A stretch of 64,000 nucleotides of DNA from Fibrella arboris (lineage in GTDB: Bacteria > Bacteroidota > Bacteroidia > Cytophagales > Spirosomataceae): positions 124,001-188,000 of the forward strand of contig NZ_JBGGWE010000003.1 of assembly GCF_041321095.1 (NCBI RefSeq). Direction: 5' to 3'. Positions 9,267 through 19,132 of the stretch are shown piece after piece; position 1 is the first letter of the stretch; every line of letters begins with the position of its first letter. Under the pieces are notes generated by a model, which was given only the letters and a program-made list of their open reading frames with translations, did no database searches and had not been told where the DNA came from. The translations under genes and the position numbers were made by a program.

Positions 9267-10274
9267 ATGACACTGGCCTTTACTATTTGCTCGGTGAATT
9301 ACCTCGCCCAGGCCCGCACCCTCGGCGATTCGTTGAAACAGACCAATCCCGACTGGCAATTTGTGATTGGCCTCGTCGATGATCTGGCAACGGCCAGTTT
9401 GCCTGCACACCTGTTGCCGGCCTACCCGATGATAGAAGTAGCTACCCTGGGCATTCCGGATTTCGATGGGATGTGCGCCCGCTACGATATCACCGAGCTG
9501 AACACCGCAGTGAAGCCGTTTTTTATCGACTATTTTTTCAACAGCCAGCCCGGACCCGGTACTGCCCGACCAGACGCTGTTGTCTATTTCGACCCCGACA
9601 TTATTGTTTTTCAGCCGCTTACCCGACTGGATGAGGCCCTGGCAGCAAACAGCCTGGTGTTGACACCGCATACCATTGCGCCAACGCCAGACTGGGAAAC
9701 GCCCAACGAACAGCATCATCTGAACACCGGTATTTTCAACCTCGGCTTCATTGGTTTGCGCAACGACGATACGGCCCGTGAGTTTGTTCACTGGTGGCAA
9801 CAGCGGCTAACCTACGAGTGTCGAATTGACCTTTGTGCGGGCCTGTTCGTTGATCAGCATTGGGTAAATTTTGCGCCAATCTATTACCCTGATGTGCTGA
9901 TCGAAAAGCACAAGGGATACAATGTGGCTTACTGGAACATCCACGAACGTATCCTCGCGCAGCAGAACGGCGTTTGGTGCGTAGAAGACCCTGCTGGCGG
10001 CGAAACAGTACCGCTTCAGTTTTTTCATTACAGTGGCTACGGCGTTCAGAAACCCAGCGAGCTATCAAAATACCAGACCCGGTATACCTTTGAGCAACGA
10101 CCCGATCTGGTCCCTGTTTTTCAGCTTTACCATAGCCGACTGATACAAAACGGAAATGATGCCTATCGGGCCTACCCTTGTAGCTACATCAAAGCTACGC
10201 CCGTACTGTATTATCAACGCATTCGGCGATTAGTGAACATACCTGTGCGTAAGCTAACAGAATGGATTGGTTGA
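9267..10274 (+). CDS. Putative glycosyltransferase (DxD type), paralogue of 12171
   Basis: This 335-residue protein begins TLAFTICSVNYLAQARTLGD, the pattern of GT8-like enzymes that read a list of previous sugars. A DxD-type metal site is seen in VVYFDPDIIVFQPL. Later blocks (HHLNTGIFNLGFIGLRN, FVDQHWVNFAPIYYPDV, NVAYWNIHER) recur in the protein at 12171, so the two are duplicates. This copy keeps the full DPD acidic motif and is the likelier active enzyme. Family assignment is moderate and specificity is unknown. Confidence 0.7.
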   Translation: MTLAFTICSVNYLAQARTLGDSLKQTNPDWQFVIGLVDDLATASLPAHLLPAYPMIEVATLGIPDFDGMCARYDITELNTAVKPFFIDYFFNSQPGPGTARPDAVVYFDPDIIVFQPLTRLDEALAANSLVLTPHTIAPTPDWETPNEQHHLNTGIFNLGFIGLRNDDTAREFVHWWQQRLTYECRIDLCAGLFVDQHWVNFAPIYYPDVLIEKHKGYNVAYWNIHERILAQQNGVWCVEDPAGGETVPLQFFHYSGYGVQKPSELSKYQTRYTFEQRPDLVPVFQLYHSRLIQNGNDAYRAYPCSYIKATPVLYYQRIRRLVNIPVRKLTEWIG

Positions 10275-10328
10275 GCACCGCTAGTCCGTACCTTTACGGG
10301 ACAAACCAACCGTACGCGTACTACTAAA

Positions 10329-11156
10329 ATGACCGTCTCCGCAGTAAGCGTTTGCATCGTTATTCCGGTTTATAAAGCGACGTTAACCCAGTATGAATCG
10401 ATAGCCCTGACACAGTGCATGCGGATTTTGGGGCATTATCCCGTCATTTTTGCCAAACCACATTCGCTTGATTTGTCCCCGGTTCTGCAAACGTTGCCAG
10501 CGTCGGTACAGGTACGTTCATTCAACGATGCGTATTTTCAGTCGGTACAGAGCTATAACCGGCTTATGTTGTCGGCCACCTTTTACCAGGCCTTTGCTGA
10601 TTTTGAGTATATGCTTATTCATCAGCTGGATGCCTTTGTCTTTAGCGACGAACTAGCCAGCTGGTGCACCCGTGGCTATGATTACATTGGTGCGCCCTGG
10701 CTACGCGACTGCGATTTTGACGGGCAGTGGTCGGAATACTGGTTTAATACCAAAAAGCAAATAGCGCTCTGGCTGGATCTTCGCAAAGACGATGGCATTA
10801 CGCCGCGCGAGATCACCACCCTCAACGGCGTGGGCAACGGGGGGCTATCCCTTCGACACATCGCTCACTCGCTGAACGCCCTGCGAAAACTACAGGCACG
10901 GCTGGATAAATATGAGTCCGTCAGTGCACATCAGTTCAACGAAGACGTGTTCTGGGGCGTTGAAGTAAACCGGTACTGGCGGCATCTGCACGTACCTGAT
11001 TTCCGAACGGCGATGCAGTTTGCCGTTGAGTTTTACCCTGAGCGGGCGGTATCTGTCTATAATCGGGGCAAGTTACCATTTGGGTGTCATGCCTGGGACA
11101 TTCATGGCACTGACTATTGGCGGCCTATCTTTGCACAGTATGGATACACCATCTGA
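10329..11156 (+). CDS. DUF5672 family protein (putative sugar-modifying enzyme)
   Basis: The 275-residue protein matches the DUF5672 pattern: an N-terminal CIVIPVYKATLTQYESIALTQ block, then QLDAFVFSDEL, YDYIGAPWLRD and NGVGNGGLSLRH. These families look like GT-A glycosyltransferases and are common in Bacteroidota polysaccharide clusters; QLDAFVF would be the acidic donor-binding site. Its last 17 bases overlap the start of the GT2 gene, which suggests coupling. The biochemical role is inferred. Confidence 0.78.
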   Translation: MTVSAVSVCIVIPVYKATLTQYESIALTQCMRILGHYPVIFAKPHSLDLSPVLQTLPASVQVRSFNDAYFQSVQSYNRLMLSATFYQAFADFEYMLIHQLDAFVFSDELASWCTRGYDYIGAPWLRDCDFDGQWSEYWFNTKKQIALWLDLRKDDGITPREITTLNGVGNGGLSLRHIAHSLNALRKLQARLDKYESVSAHQFNEDVFWGVEVNRYWRHLHVPDFRTAMQFAVEFYPERAVSVYNRGKLPFGCHAWDIHGTDYWRPIFAQYGYTI

Positions 11157-12171
11157 CCAGCGACCCAGCCTCTCCATAGCTCTCTGTACGTACAACGGAG
11201 CCACGTACCTGCGCGAGCAGTGGGCTAGCTTACTGGCACAGGAATGGCTTCCAGCCGAAGTTGTCATCAGCGATGACGGCTCAACAGACGGAACGCTGAC
11301 GCTCATCAATGAGCTAGCGTTTTCAGCTCCATTTCGCGTAACCATTCTCGCCAACAAGGCCCCATTGGGCTTCAATGGTAACTTTGAACAAGCTATTGCC
11401 GCCTGTACCAGTGAGCTTATCTTCCTTTGCGATCAGGACGATGCCTGGCTGCCCCACAAAACCAGAACGCTCGCCAGTCACCTGTTGGCGCACCCCAACT
11501 GCGACGTTGTTTTCGGGAACGCCACTGTAGCCGATACAAGCCTGACCCCCTCTCAGCAACAGTTCTGGGATGTGGTCCGCTTCGGAGCGGCTGACCAGCA
11601 GCAATGGCAACAGGGCGGGGCCATGCACGTGTTGCTGAATGGTAACCGGGTTATGGGGTGCGCCATGGCGTTCCGGCAATCGTTTCGGGAGCGTGCCCTC
11701 CCCATCCCCCCTACCGTGCCCGGTGGGTACGTATATGACGGCTGGCTGGCCCTGGTAGCTGCAGCTACCGATCAGATTGATTTTGTGGCCGAATCGCTCC
11801 AATACTACCGTACCCATCCCACCCAACAAATAGGTGTTCGCCCACCCGAGGCCGGGCCGCCAGTCCGGCTTCGCGACCGGTTCAACCGCGATCGCTCGCT
11901 GAAACTAGCCCCATTCCGGGAGCAGCAGACCTGCTGGCAAACCCTATTACTTCTGCTTAGCGAACGAGTAGGTGCCCACGCCTCCGGACTACAGGCCCTG
12001 AAGAACAGACTGGCCCATATAACCATGCGCGCCAATTTGCCCACTAACCGATTGGCCCGGCTCTGGCCAGTGAGCCAGGGTTTACTGACTGGTCGTTATC
12101 ACTCTTATGTCGATGCCGATGCCAATCGGCTTGCACCCTTTATTGCCGCCGCTGGCGACCTTCTCGAATAA
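11140..12171 (+). CDS. Glycosyltransferase family 2 protein
   Basis: The 343-residue protein starts MDTPSDQRPSLSIALCTYNG and shows the GT2 core: CTYNGATYLREQW, VISDDGSTDGT (nucleotide-binding aspartates) and FLCDQDDAWLPHKT (DxD). The ATG at 11140 is chosen over an in-frame ATG at 11020, because the family homology starts just after it and the upstream frame overlaps DUF5672 coding sequence. Its stop TAA shares one base with the ATG of the next gene. It most resembles rhamnosyl/galactosyl GT2 enzymes, but specificity is unknown. Confidence 0.88.
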   Translation: MDTPSDQRPSLSIALCTYNGATYLREQWASLLAQEWLPAEVVISDDGSTDGTLTLINELAFSAPFRVTILANKAPLGFNGNFEQAIAACTSELIFLCDQDDAWLPHKTRTLASHLLAHPNCDVVFGNATVADTSLTPSQQQFWDVVRFGAADQQQWQQGGAMHVLLNGNRVMGCAMAFRQSFRERALPIPPTVPGGYVYDGWLALVAAATDQIDFVAESLQYYRTHPTQQIGVRPPEAGPPVRLRDRFNRDRSLKLAPFREQQTCWQTLLLLLSERVGAHASGLQALKNRLAHITMRANLPTNRLARLWPVSQGLLTGRYHSYVDADANRLAPFIAAAGDLLE

Positions 12172-13172
12172 TGCTGCTTACCGTCTGTACGATCGCCCAA
12201 CTGCCTCAGGCCTTAACGCTTGGCGCCAGTTTTCTTCAACACAATCCATCAAGGCGGTTTCTTATTGGCCTCGCCGATGACCCCACTCGCCTACCCGCCG
12301 ACTGGTCGTCGCCCTACCCGATACTGACGTTCGCCAACACAAACCTGTCGGCAAACGAAGTGTTGATCCTGTCGCAGCGGTACACACCAACCGAGTTTCG
12401 GGCGGCGTGCAAACCCGCTTTTGTTCAGGCTGCGTATCAGCAGGCAGGGACCGAAGGCCTGCTTTATGCTGATCCATCGGCCTTCGTTTATCATTCACTC
12501 GACGCCTTATTTGCGCAGTTAGCCCACCACAGCGTCCTGCTGAATCCACACTGGCTAAAAACGCCCGCCGATGAGCAGCAACCCGATGAGAAGCACCTGC
12601 AAAACGTGGGCCTGTACAGTAGCGGGCTACTTGGTTTTGGGCCCCACGCCGATACCGAAACGATGTTACGATGGTGGCAAAGCCGCACAGCCGATCGCGC
12701 CCATATCAACTTCTGTGCTGGCGAATGCCTGGACCAGCTCTGGCTCATGCACGTACCTACCCTGTTCAATGCTGCAGGTATCGTAAAAGATCCCGGCGTG
12801 CAGGTGGCCCTGTGGAACCTGTCAGAGCGTCCGCTGGCCAATGCCCCCAGTGGCTGGCAGGTGATCACGAATGGCTCGTCGGCACCTTTACTAACCGCTG
12901 ATTTTTTGGGGTTACTTCACCCGCACGAAGGGCTTTTCCAACGGCAAACGCGACTCCAGATCAACAAGCGGCCTGATGTAGGTACGTTGCTTAGTGCCTA
13001 CCAGACTGCGCTCAACGCCAATCAGCAGGCGGCCTTGCTGGCTACTCCGCCTGCCTACGGACAACAGCCAGAACCAGTGCTGCTGCGTGGCTGGCAGTAT
13101 TCAGCCGTTCAACGGCTTCGTCGGCTGAGTTACTGGATCAATAACGTACCTGTGCGGCCCATACACCGCTAA
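12171..13172 (+). CDS. Putative glycosyltransferase paralogue with altered DxD motif
   Basis: This 333-residue protein is a clear paralogue of the one at 9267, sharing TLGASFLQHNPSRRFLIGLADD, NFCAGECLDQLWLMHVPTLF, VALWNLSERPL and the NxPVR ending. At the place of the DPD metal site it reads LLYADPSAFVYHSL, so the second acidic residue has become serine. This may abolish metal-dependent transfer or mark a changed mechanism. The start overlaps the GT2 stop by one base. An exact CAGGTACGTT decamer (reverse strand) lies at 13143 near its end. Confidence 0.65.
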   Translation: MLLTVCTIAQLPQALTLGASFLQHNPSRRFLIGLADDPTRLPADWSSPYPILTFANTNLSANEVLILSQRYTPTEFRAACKPAFVQAAYQQAGTEGLLYADPSAFVYHSLDALFAQLAHHSVLLNPHWLKTPADEQQPDEKHLQNVGLYSSGLLGFGPHADTETMLRWWQSRTADRAHINFCAGECLDQLWLMHVPTLFNAAGIVKDPGVQVALWNLSERPLANAPSGWQVITNGSSAPLLTADFLGLLHPHEGLFQRQTRLQINKRPDVGTLLSAYQTALNANQQAALLATPPAYGQQPEPVLLRGWQYSAVQRLRRLSYWINNVPVRPIHR

Positions 13173-13292
13173 TCAGCTTGCGGAGCGAACCGTCTGTGGC
13201 TGGTCAGTAGATAGATATTCTAGGAAAAACCGAGTGTTTTTGGCTAATTTGCGCCCGATTTCACAGAAAAATCCAACAGGCGTTAGTAAGCG

Positions 13293-14393
13293 ATGAAAGT
13301 ACTGTATGATCATCAGGCCTTCACGGGCATGACCTACGGGGGCGTTACCCGGTACTTTTATGAGCTTATGCAGGCCTATGCCGACCGCGACGATATCGAT
13401 TTTGAGCTGTCGCTTCAGTTTTCCAATAACGAATATCTCGACAAGGCATCATTCAGTACGCACCGCCGCTACGGGTTAGCCCACTGGCGCAACGTAAGCC
13501 GTCTGGCGTCGGCGGTGAACCGACTGTATAGCAATCAGCGGGTACGGATGGGCGATTATCAGGTTTTCCATCCAACCTACTACCACAATTATTTCCTGCG
13601 TAATCTGGGGAATAGGCCTTTGGTCGTTACCTTCCACGACGCCACCAGTGAGCGCTATGGGAAGCAGTATCCTGAAGTTGGCGAGCATTTGTCGGCAGCC
13701 AAAAAGATTCAGCTCGCCCGCGCCGATAAAATCATTGCCGTGTCTGAATTTTCGAAGCAGGAAATTCTCCGGTTTTTTCCGGTCGACGAAAAAAAGATTG
13801 ACGTCATTCACCTCGGCACGGCATTCAGCAGGCAACGATCGCATGTACCGGCCGTTCCGGGCGCCCATCCCTATCTGCTCTATGTAGGCAAACGAGGGCT
13901 ATATAAAAATTTCGAGGGGTTCTTCCGGGCCATCCAGCCAGTATTTCGTCAACACGCCAACCTGCACCTCATCTGCGCTGGAGGAGGCTCGTTTACTCAT
14001 GACGAGAAAGTATGCTTTCAGGCTTCTGGCTTTGGGCAACGGATTCACTACCGGTCCATCACCGATCTGTCGCTGTACGAACTGTACCATCAGGCCGAAG
14101 CTTTCGTGTTTCCATCGCTCAACGAAGGTTTCGGTATTCCGGTGCTCGAAGCGTTCAGCGCTGGTTGCCCGGCGATTCTCAGTAACCGGAGTTCATTGCC
14201 CGAAGTAGGAGCCGATGCGGCCGTTTATTTCGATCCTGAACAGGACGAGTCTATTGCCTGCGCCGTGGAAAAAGTCTTGACAGACAGTTCGCTTCAGCAG
14301 TCTATGCGGCAGAAGGGAACGCAACGGCTCGCCCACTTCTCCTGGGAAAAGACAGCGACGAAAACAGAAAACCTGTACAGGCAACTGAGCTGA
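13293..14393 (+). CDS. Glycosyltransferase family 4 protein
   Basis: The 366-residue protein begins KVLYDHQAFTGMTYGGVTRY, the usual GT4 acceptor-half opening. The donor-binding block is FPSLNEGFGIPVLEAFSAGCPAILSNRSSLPEV, near residues 273-305. It resembles mannosyltransferases of the WbaZ/MtfB kind. It follows a 120-base gap, the largest in the first 16 kb, so it may have its own promoter; a near-match TAATTTG lies in that gap around 13243. Specificity is not deducible. Confidence 0.88.
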   Translation: MKVLYDHQAFTGMTYGGVTRYFYELMQAYADRDDIDFELSLQFSNNEYLDKASFSTHRRYGLAHWRNVSRLASAVNRLYSNQRVRMGDYQVFHPTYYHNYFLRNLGNRPLVVTFHDATSERYGKQYPEVGEHLSAAKKIQLARADKIIAVSEFSKQEILRFFPVDEKKIDVIHLGTAFSRQRSHVPAVPGAHPYLLYVGKRGLYKNFEGFFRAIQPVFRQHANLHLICAGGGSFTHDEKVCFQASGFGQRIHYRSITDLSLYELYHQAEAFVFPSLNEGFGIPVLEAFSAGCPAILSNRSSLPEVGADAAVYFDPEQDESIACAVEKVLTDSSLQQSMRQKGTQRLAHFSWEKTATKTENLYRQLS

Positions 14394-14431
14394 TTCACAA
14401 CCGTTATTGACCGATTCAACCTACCGACCCT

Positions 14432-15346
14432 GTGCCTCTTTCATCGTTCAACGAAAAACACCGTCAACCGCTCCATGAGTTTGTGACAGCCCCTCCGCAG
14501 CCTGCTGCTTCGGCACGGCTATTGGGTAAACTTCCTAAACTGACGGTCGTCACGCCTTCGTTCAACCAGGCCGAATTTCTCGAACGAACCATACAAAGCG
14601 TACTTAATCAGCAGTATCCCAATCTGGAGTTCTTCGTCATGGATGGCGGCTCGACCGACGGTACGCAGGCTATCCTGGAAAAATATTCGGATCACCTGAC
14701 CGGTTGGGTCATGGAGAAAGATAATGGGCAGACGGATGCCATCAACAAAGGTTTCCGCCGGGCTACAGGTGACTATGTTGCCTATCAGAATTCCGACGAC
14801 GTGTTTGCACCCGATGCCCTCTGGCGGGTAGCCGAAGCCTGGCAAAAATCGCCGGATACCGATATTTTCTTCGGTGATATGTACATCATCGATGAGCAGG
14901 ACGTTATTCTGGAGGAACTACGCGTCCCCTCGTTCAGTGCCGGTTGCCAGGTACACGAAGGCATGCAGGTATTTAATCAATCACTGTTTATTCGCCGGTC
15001 GTTGTTGGCCGAATCAGGCTGGCTCGATGAATCATTACGCTTTGTGATGGACTACGAGATCGTTACCCGACTGGGCGTTCGGCCGGGCATTCAGTTCAGG
15101 CACGTACCTGGCTTTTGGGGCGGTTTTCGCATTCAGCCCGATGCTAAATCGTCGCAGATAGCGGCTACCGTGGGCCTTGTCGAGCACAAGCAGGTAAGCG
15201 AACGGTATCGGCCGCAACTGGCAAGCCGGTTGAGTGGCAAACTCTGGCGACGCTACAGTAAGCTCCGTAAATTACTTTGGTTTTTGGTCCGTGGCCAATT
15301 TAGCTATATGTATCACCGATTAACGCTACGTCAATCTAATGCGTAA
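14432..15346 (+). CDS. Glycosyltransferase family 2 protein
   Basis: This 304-residue GT2 enzyme shows VVTPSFNQAEFLERTIQSV, then MDGGSTDGTQAIL and YQNSDDVFAPDALW as donor and metal-binding blocks. The GTG at 14432 is used as start; no better ATG precedes the conserved region, and the true start could be slightly downstream. Its end overlaps the next gene by 8 bases. Enzymes of this type add a single sugar to the growing repeat unit. Confidence 0.85.
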   Translation: MPLSSFNEKHRQPLHEFVTAPPQPAASARLLGKLPKLTVVTPSFNQAEFLERTIQSVLNQQYPNLEFFVMDGGSTDGTQAILEKYSDHLTGWVMEKDNGQTDAINKGFRRATGDYVAYQNSDDVFAPDALWRVAEAWQKSPDTDIFFGDMYIIDEQDVILEELRVPSFSAGCQVHEGMQVFNQSLFIRRSLLAESGWLDESLRFVMDYEIVTRLGVRPGIQFRHVPGFWGGFRIQPDAKSSQIAATVGLVEHKQVSERYRPQLASRLSGKLWRRYSKLRKLLWFLVRGQFSYMYHRLTLRQSNA

Positions 15347-16706
15347 TTTTTTGCACAAGTGGGCTTTGATTCGGATGTGTCTGGGCCTTTTCATCGTACT
15401 GGATGGTTATCCGCTGGGCTTTTTCTTTAAAGAAACTGTCGGCATTCCTATTGACTCAGCCATTTTCACAGCCGGCTTCATGTTACTGGGCATGGTGCTT
15501 ATGGTTCCCACCACCATACTCAGAAAACTATATGCGCCTAATATTCCTGTTTTCAATGCGCTGTTGGCTTTCGTCTTCATGTGTATCCTTTACGCCTTTC
15601 TATTCAATGAAATTGCTGTAGGTGAGCGAAGCAAAGACATGGTCTATTATGCGTTCGTCATCATTTTCATGCTTATGCTGGTCAATGTTCCCAATGAAAT
15701 CACGAAACAACTTATTATCGTAGGTGTAATTTTCACGCTGGTGTCGAATCTGGCTCTCGTATATGCCCTGATGATAGATCCCGACTGGACAATTGGGCAG
15801 CGGGCCGCCATTCAGTTTGGGGAGCCGGGTGAAAAGATGGGGAATCCCCACGTATTTTCCCGGAACGCGCAGATTGGTCTTTTATGCTGCCTGATGTGGG
15901 GAAACCGGCTAAACCAATCCTTTTTTATCAAAGCGCTGGCCATTGCCCTAGTGCTTTTCAATGTGGTCATTTTGATGCTAACCTTCAGTAAATCAGCTAT
16001 TTTATCCACATTGATTGCGGCTGTTATTTTCATTGTGGTAAACCTGAAACATACGTCGCCCAAGCAGATATTGAAAATACTGATCAGTCCCTTATCGCTC
16101 ATTGTCCTATCGCTGCCGTTTCTGGCGCTGATTGGGTTAATCATTGTTAAGCCAGAGATCTGGGATATCATTACCCTTTACGGCGACATGATTTTTGGCC
16201 GATTCAGCGAAAACATCTTGGCTCTTCTCGGGGCTGAAAACCAGAAAGGCGATCTGGCCGAGCTAGACGGCTCGTCGGTGAACCGGGTACTGAGCTGGAC
16301 CTATACGACCTATGCCGTTATGGGCGACCCACTAGGGCTGATTATGGGCTACGGCTATAAATATTTCTTCATGGATATCCCAATGCTCGAGACATTGATC
16401 AACCAGGGGATCTTTGGCTTCCTCCTGTATGCGTTCATTTTTTACCAGATGGGCAAATCGTCGTTCATCATCGCCAACAGTAGTGGCCGCACAGAAATAG
16501 AAATATGGTGTGCCTATCTCTATTTCTTTTTCATTGTCAGTTACTTCACCAGCGGACGACCGTATGAAATGGCTACGCTTCACCCGCTGTGCCTTTTTGC
16601 TCGTTTTCTGGGCGTAACGTACCCACCCCAGTTAACCAGAGGTTATGTGGATGAGCCGTTGCCGACTACCGACAATGCCATACCCGCCACATTACAACCT
16701 GCATAA
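15339..16706 (+). CDS. O-antigen polymerase/ligase-like membrane protein (Wzy-like)
   Basis: The 455-residue protein has about ten to twelve hydrophobic helices and a larger hydrophilic loop around residues 275-330 (FGRFSENILALLGAENQKGD, then DGSSVNRVLSWTYTTYAVMG), the layout of the Wzy/WaaL/RfaL superfamily. Such proteins polymerise lipid-linked repeat units or ligate polysaccharide to lipid A core in the periplasm. Sequence conservation is low in this family, so the call rests on topology and position among glycosyltransferases. Confidence 0.72.
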   Translation: MRNFLHKWALIRMCLGLFIVLDGYPLGFFFKETVGIPIDSAIFTAGFMLLGMVLMVPTTILRKLYAPNIPVFNALLAFVFMCILYAFLFNEIAVGERSKDMVYYAFVIIFMLMLVNVPNEITKQLIIVGVIFTLVSNLALVYALMIDPDWTIGQRAAIQFGEPGEKMGNPHVFSRNAQIGLLCCLMWGNRLNQSFFIKALAIALVLFNVVILMLTFSKSAILSTLIAAVIFIVVNLKHTSPKQILKILISPLSLIVLSLPFLALIGLIIVKPEIWDIITLYGDMIFGRFSENILALLGAENQKGDLAELDGSSVNRVLSWTYTTYAVMGDPLGLIMGYGYKYFFMDIPMLETLINQGIFGFLLYAFIFYQMGKSSFIIANSSGRTEIEIWCAYLYFFFIVSYFTSGRPYEMATLHPLCLFARFLGVTYPPQLTRGYVDEPLPTTDNAIPATLQPA

Positions 16707-16714
16707 ACCAGCCT

Positions 16715-17872
16715 ATGCGGTTGCTGATCATACATAATACGCTTTGGGCCCATTATAAGTCGCTGGTTTTCAGAAAGCTTTACGAGCAGATGAGCGCGGT
16801 AGATTCGCTGCTCGTTATTCAGATGGCACTCACCGAAGGCCATCGCAACGGGTTGGGTGTGCCATCGGCTTCGGCAGTTGGCTATCCCTTTGTCTTGTTA
16901 CACAACGGCCCACTCGAAGAAGTCTCCTTACCTGCCCGTATCCGGGGCTTGCTCAAACACAGTATTGCCTTTAAACCTGACGCCGTACTGCTCACTGGCT
17001 ATTATGATCCGGCGCAACTGCTGCTGGCTATGCTGCTGAAGATCAGGGGGTGCCGGGTCATTCTGCAAAACGAATCAACGGCTGCTGACAACCAGCGAAC
17101 GGGCTGGCGTGAACACTTGAAACGGGCTTTCGTGCGCACCTGCGATGGTTTCTTTTGTTTCGGCACCCGGGCGGCCGACTACATGATTCAACTGGGTGCC
17201 AGTCCATCCCGTATCCTGATAAAAAACAATGCGGTGGTTGACAACGCCTTGCTGCGGCAGGTGTACGAATCAGCCCTTCCAGCCCGATTGGCGGATCAGG
17301 CAGCTCATCAGTTGGCGCCTAAAAACCTAATCTATGTCGGTCGGCTCATCGGTATCAAGAATCTGGCGGTCCTAGTCGACGCCTTTGCCGAAGCCTGTCG
17401 ACGCACATCAGTGACCGATTGGGGGTTAATTTTACTGGGCGAAGGCAATCAGAAAAGCAGTTTGCAGGCGCAGGTGACCTTGTTGAGTATGGCCGACAAA
17501 ATACGCTTTCTACCTGGCTGCAACTGGCAGGACGTACCCCGCTTTTTAGCCTTGGCCGACGTACTGGTGCTACCCAGCCAATCTGAACCCTGGGGCCTCG
17601 TGGTAAACGAAGCCATGGCCTGCGGCATGCCTGTGCTGGTATCTGACCACTGTGGCTGCGTGGATGATCTGATACAGGACGGGCAAAACGGATACCGATT
17701 CGACCCATCACAAACCAGCCAGCTTACCGACCGGATTGGCCAACTGATCAGTGCTCCCGATGCCAGGCTCCAGGAAATGGGGCATGAATCGGCACGAATT
17801 ATCGAGGCCTTTAATCCAGACACTGTTGGCAAGATGATGTACGATGCACTTGCCACCCTTTTACGCCATTAA
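16715..17872 (+). CDS. Glycosyltransferase family 4 protein
   Basis: The 385-residue GT4 protein has the second-domain opening NLIYVGRLIGIKNLAVLVDA and the donor motif PSQSEPWGLVVNEAMACGMPVLVSDHCGCVDDL. The N-terminal half has a membrane-associated hydrophobic stretch (LLLAMLLKIRGCRVILQNES). It lies 8 bases after the polymerase gene and 24 bases before another GT4 gene, so co-transcription is very likely. Confidence 0.88.
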   Translation: MRLLIIHNTLWAHYKSLVFRKLYEQMSAVDSLLVIQMALTEGHRNGLGVPSASAVGYPFVLLHNGPLEEVSLPARIRGLLKHSIAFKPDAVLLTGYYDPAQLLLAMLLKIRGCRVILQNESTAADNQRTGWREHLKRAFVRTCDGFFCFGTRAADYMIQLGASPSRILIKNNAVVDNALLRQVYESALPARLADQAAHQLAPKNLIYVGRLIGIKNLAVLVDAFAEACRRTSVTDWGLILLGEGNQKSSLQAQVTLLSMADKIRFLPGCNWQDVPRFLALADVLVLPSQSEPWGLVVNEAMACGMPVLVSDHCGCVDDLIQDGQNGYRFDPSQTSQLTDRIGQLISAPDARLQEMGHESARIIEAFNPDTVGKMMYDALATLLRH

Positions 17873-17896
17873 CCAGTAATTATTGATCCCACTGCC

Positions 17897-19072
17897 ATGC
17901 GAATTCTGAATATCTGTGCATATACCTGGGCCATTGGCGGCCCCGCCCGCATCATTTACGACCATGCGGGAGTGGCCGTTCAACGCGGCCATCAGGTCGA
18001 TATTCTGAGTCCTATGTCGCCCGGCGATGACCTCTATCCGGCGCCGGCGGGGGTGCGCGTGATTCCGGTATTGCGTACACCGCCAATCAGTCGTGTGTTC
18101 AGAGAGTATTCGGCCCCGCTTTATCAATTTCTGAAAGCGCATATTCACGAGTATGACATTGTTCATTGCCACGGCATTTGGCACTTCGGCAGTCTGGCTC
18201 CGTTCCTGCTCGACAAATCGGTGACAAAAGTAGTGACCATTCACGGGCTGCTCGACAAGTGGGCCATTCGGCATAGCTACTGGAAAAAGAAGCTGCTGAC
18301 CATAGTTCTTCAGAAACGCATCTTAAACCAGGCCAATCTGATTCAGATAAACAATACCGACGAGCAGGGCGATCTATTGCGTTACCTGGGCCATCAGCAC
18401 CCCAACGTGGTGATCATCCCGAATGGCATTCCGATGGCCGATTTTGAGGTATTGCCCCTGCCAGGTACGTTTCGAAAACAGCACGGTATTCCAGCAAAAC
18501 AGCCATTGATTCTGTTTATGAGCCGGTTGAACATCAAGAAAGGCCTGGATCTGTTGCTGCCTGCTTTCAGGCAGTATGCCGAACGACACCCCGATGCGTT
18601 GCTGGTGCTGGCTGGACCAGATGATGGCTATCAGGCTGCCACAGAGGCGTTTGTCCGGGACAATAACCTGACCGGCCGGGTCAAGCTGGTGGGTATGCTC
18701 ATCGACGATGCTAAAAAAGCCGCCCTCGCCGACGCCGACGTGTTTGTGCTTCCTTCGTATTCAGAAGGATTCTCAATGGCCGTCCTGGAAGCCATGGCGT
18801 CTGGTACGCCAACGATCGTGTCAGACCGGGTTGGGTTTGGGGAGGTGATCCGCGAAACAGGCGCAGCCTGCCTCACCGACCTGTCTGCAGAGGGGGTGTT
18901 GGCCTGCCTCGAGAAAGTACTGCATAACGATGACTACCGCGAACAAATCCGCACGACCGGGCAGGCGCTGGTTCGGGAGCGATACGATATTCAGGTAGTG
19001 GCCGATCAATTACTGGCTGCCTATCAAGCAACTATGAAACAGCGTCGGGTTACATCAACAGTCGTAGTTTAG
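17897..19072 (+). CDS. Glycosyltransferase family 4 protein
   Basis: The 391-residue protein starts RILNICAYTWAIGGPARIIY, with a GPAR loop typical of the acceptor half. It continues with HCHGIWHFGSL, the mid-domain FMSRLNIKKGLDLLLPAF and the donor block PSYSEGFSMAVLEAMASGTP. It is the last glycosyltransferase of the cluster and shares its layout with WcaI/WbuB-like enzymes. The donor sugar is unknown. Confidence 0.88.
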   Translation: MRILNICAYTWAIGGPARIIYDHAGVAVQRGHQVDILSPMSPGDDLYPAPAGVRVIPVLRTPPISRVFREYSAPLYQFLKAHIHEYDIVHCHGIWHFGSLAPFLLDKSVTKVVTIHGLLDKWAIRHSYWKKKLLTIVLQKRILNQANLIQINNTDEQGDLLRYLGHQHPNVVIIPNGIPMADFEVLPLPGTFRKQHGIPAKQPLILFMSRLNIKKGLDLLLPAFRQYAERHPDALLVLAGPDDGYQAATEAFVRDNNLTGRVKLVGMLIDDAKKAALADADVFVLPSYSEGFSMAVLEAMASGTPTIVSDRVGFGEVIRETGAACLTDLSAEGVLACLEKVLHNDDYREQIRTTGQALVRERYDIQVVADQLLAAYQATMKQRRVTSTVVV

Positions 19073-19132
19073 GTACCTCCTTCATCAGCCGAGCACGGCC
19101 CAAACCCAGCCGGGTCAATCAGCCAACACCAT

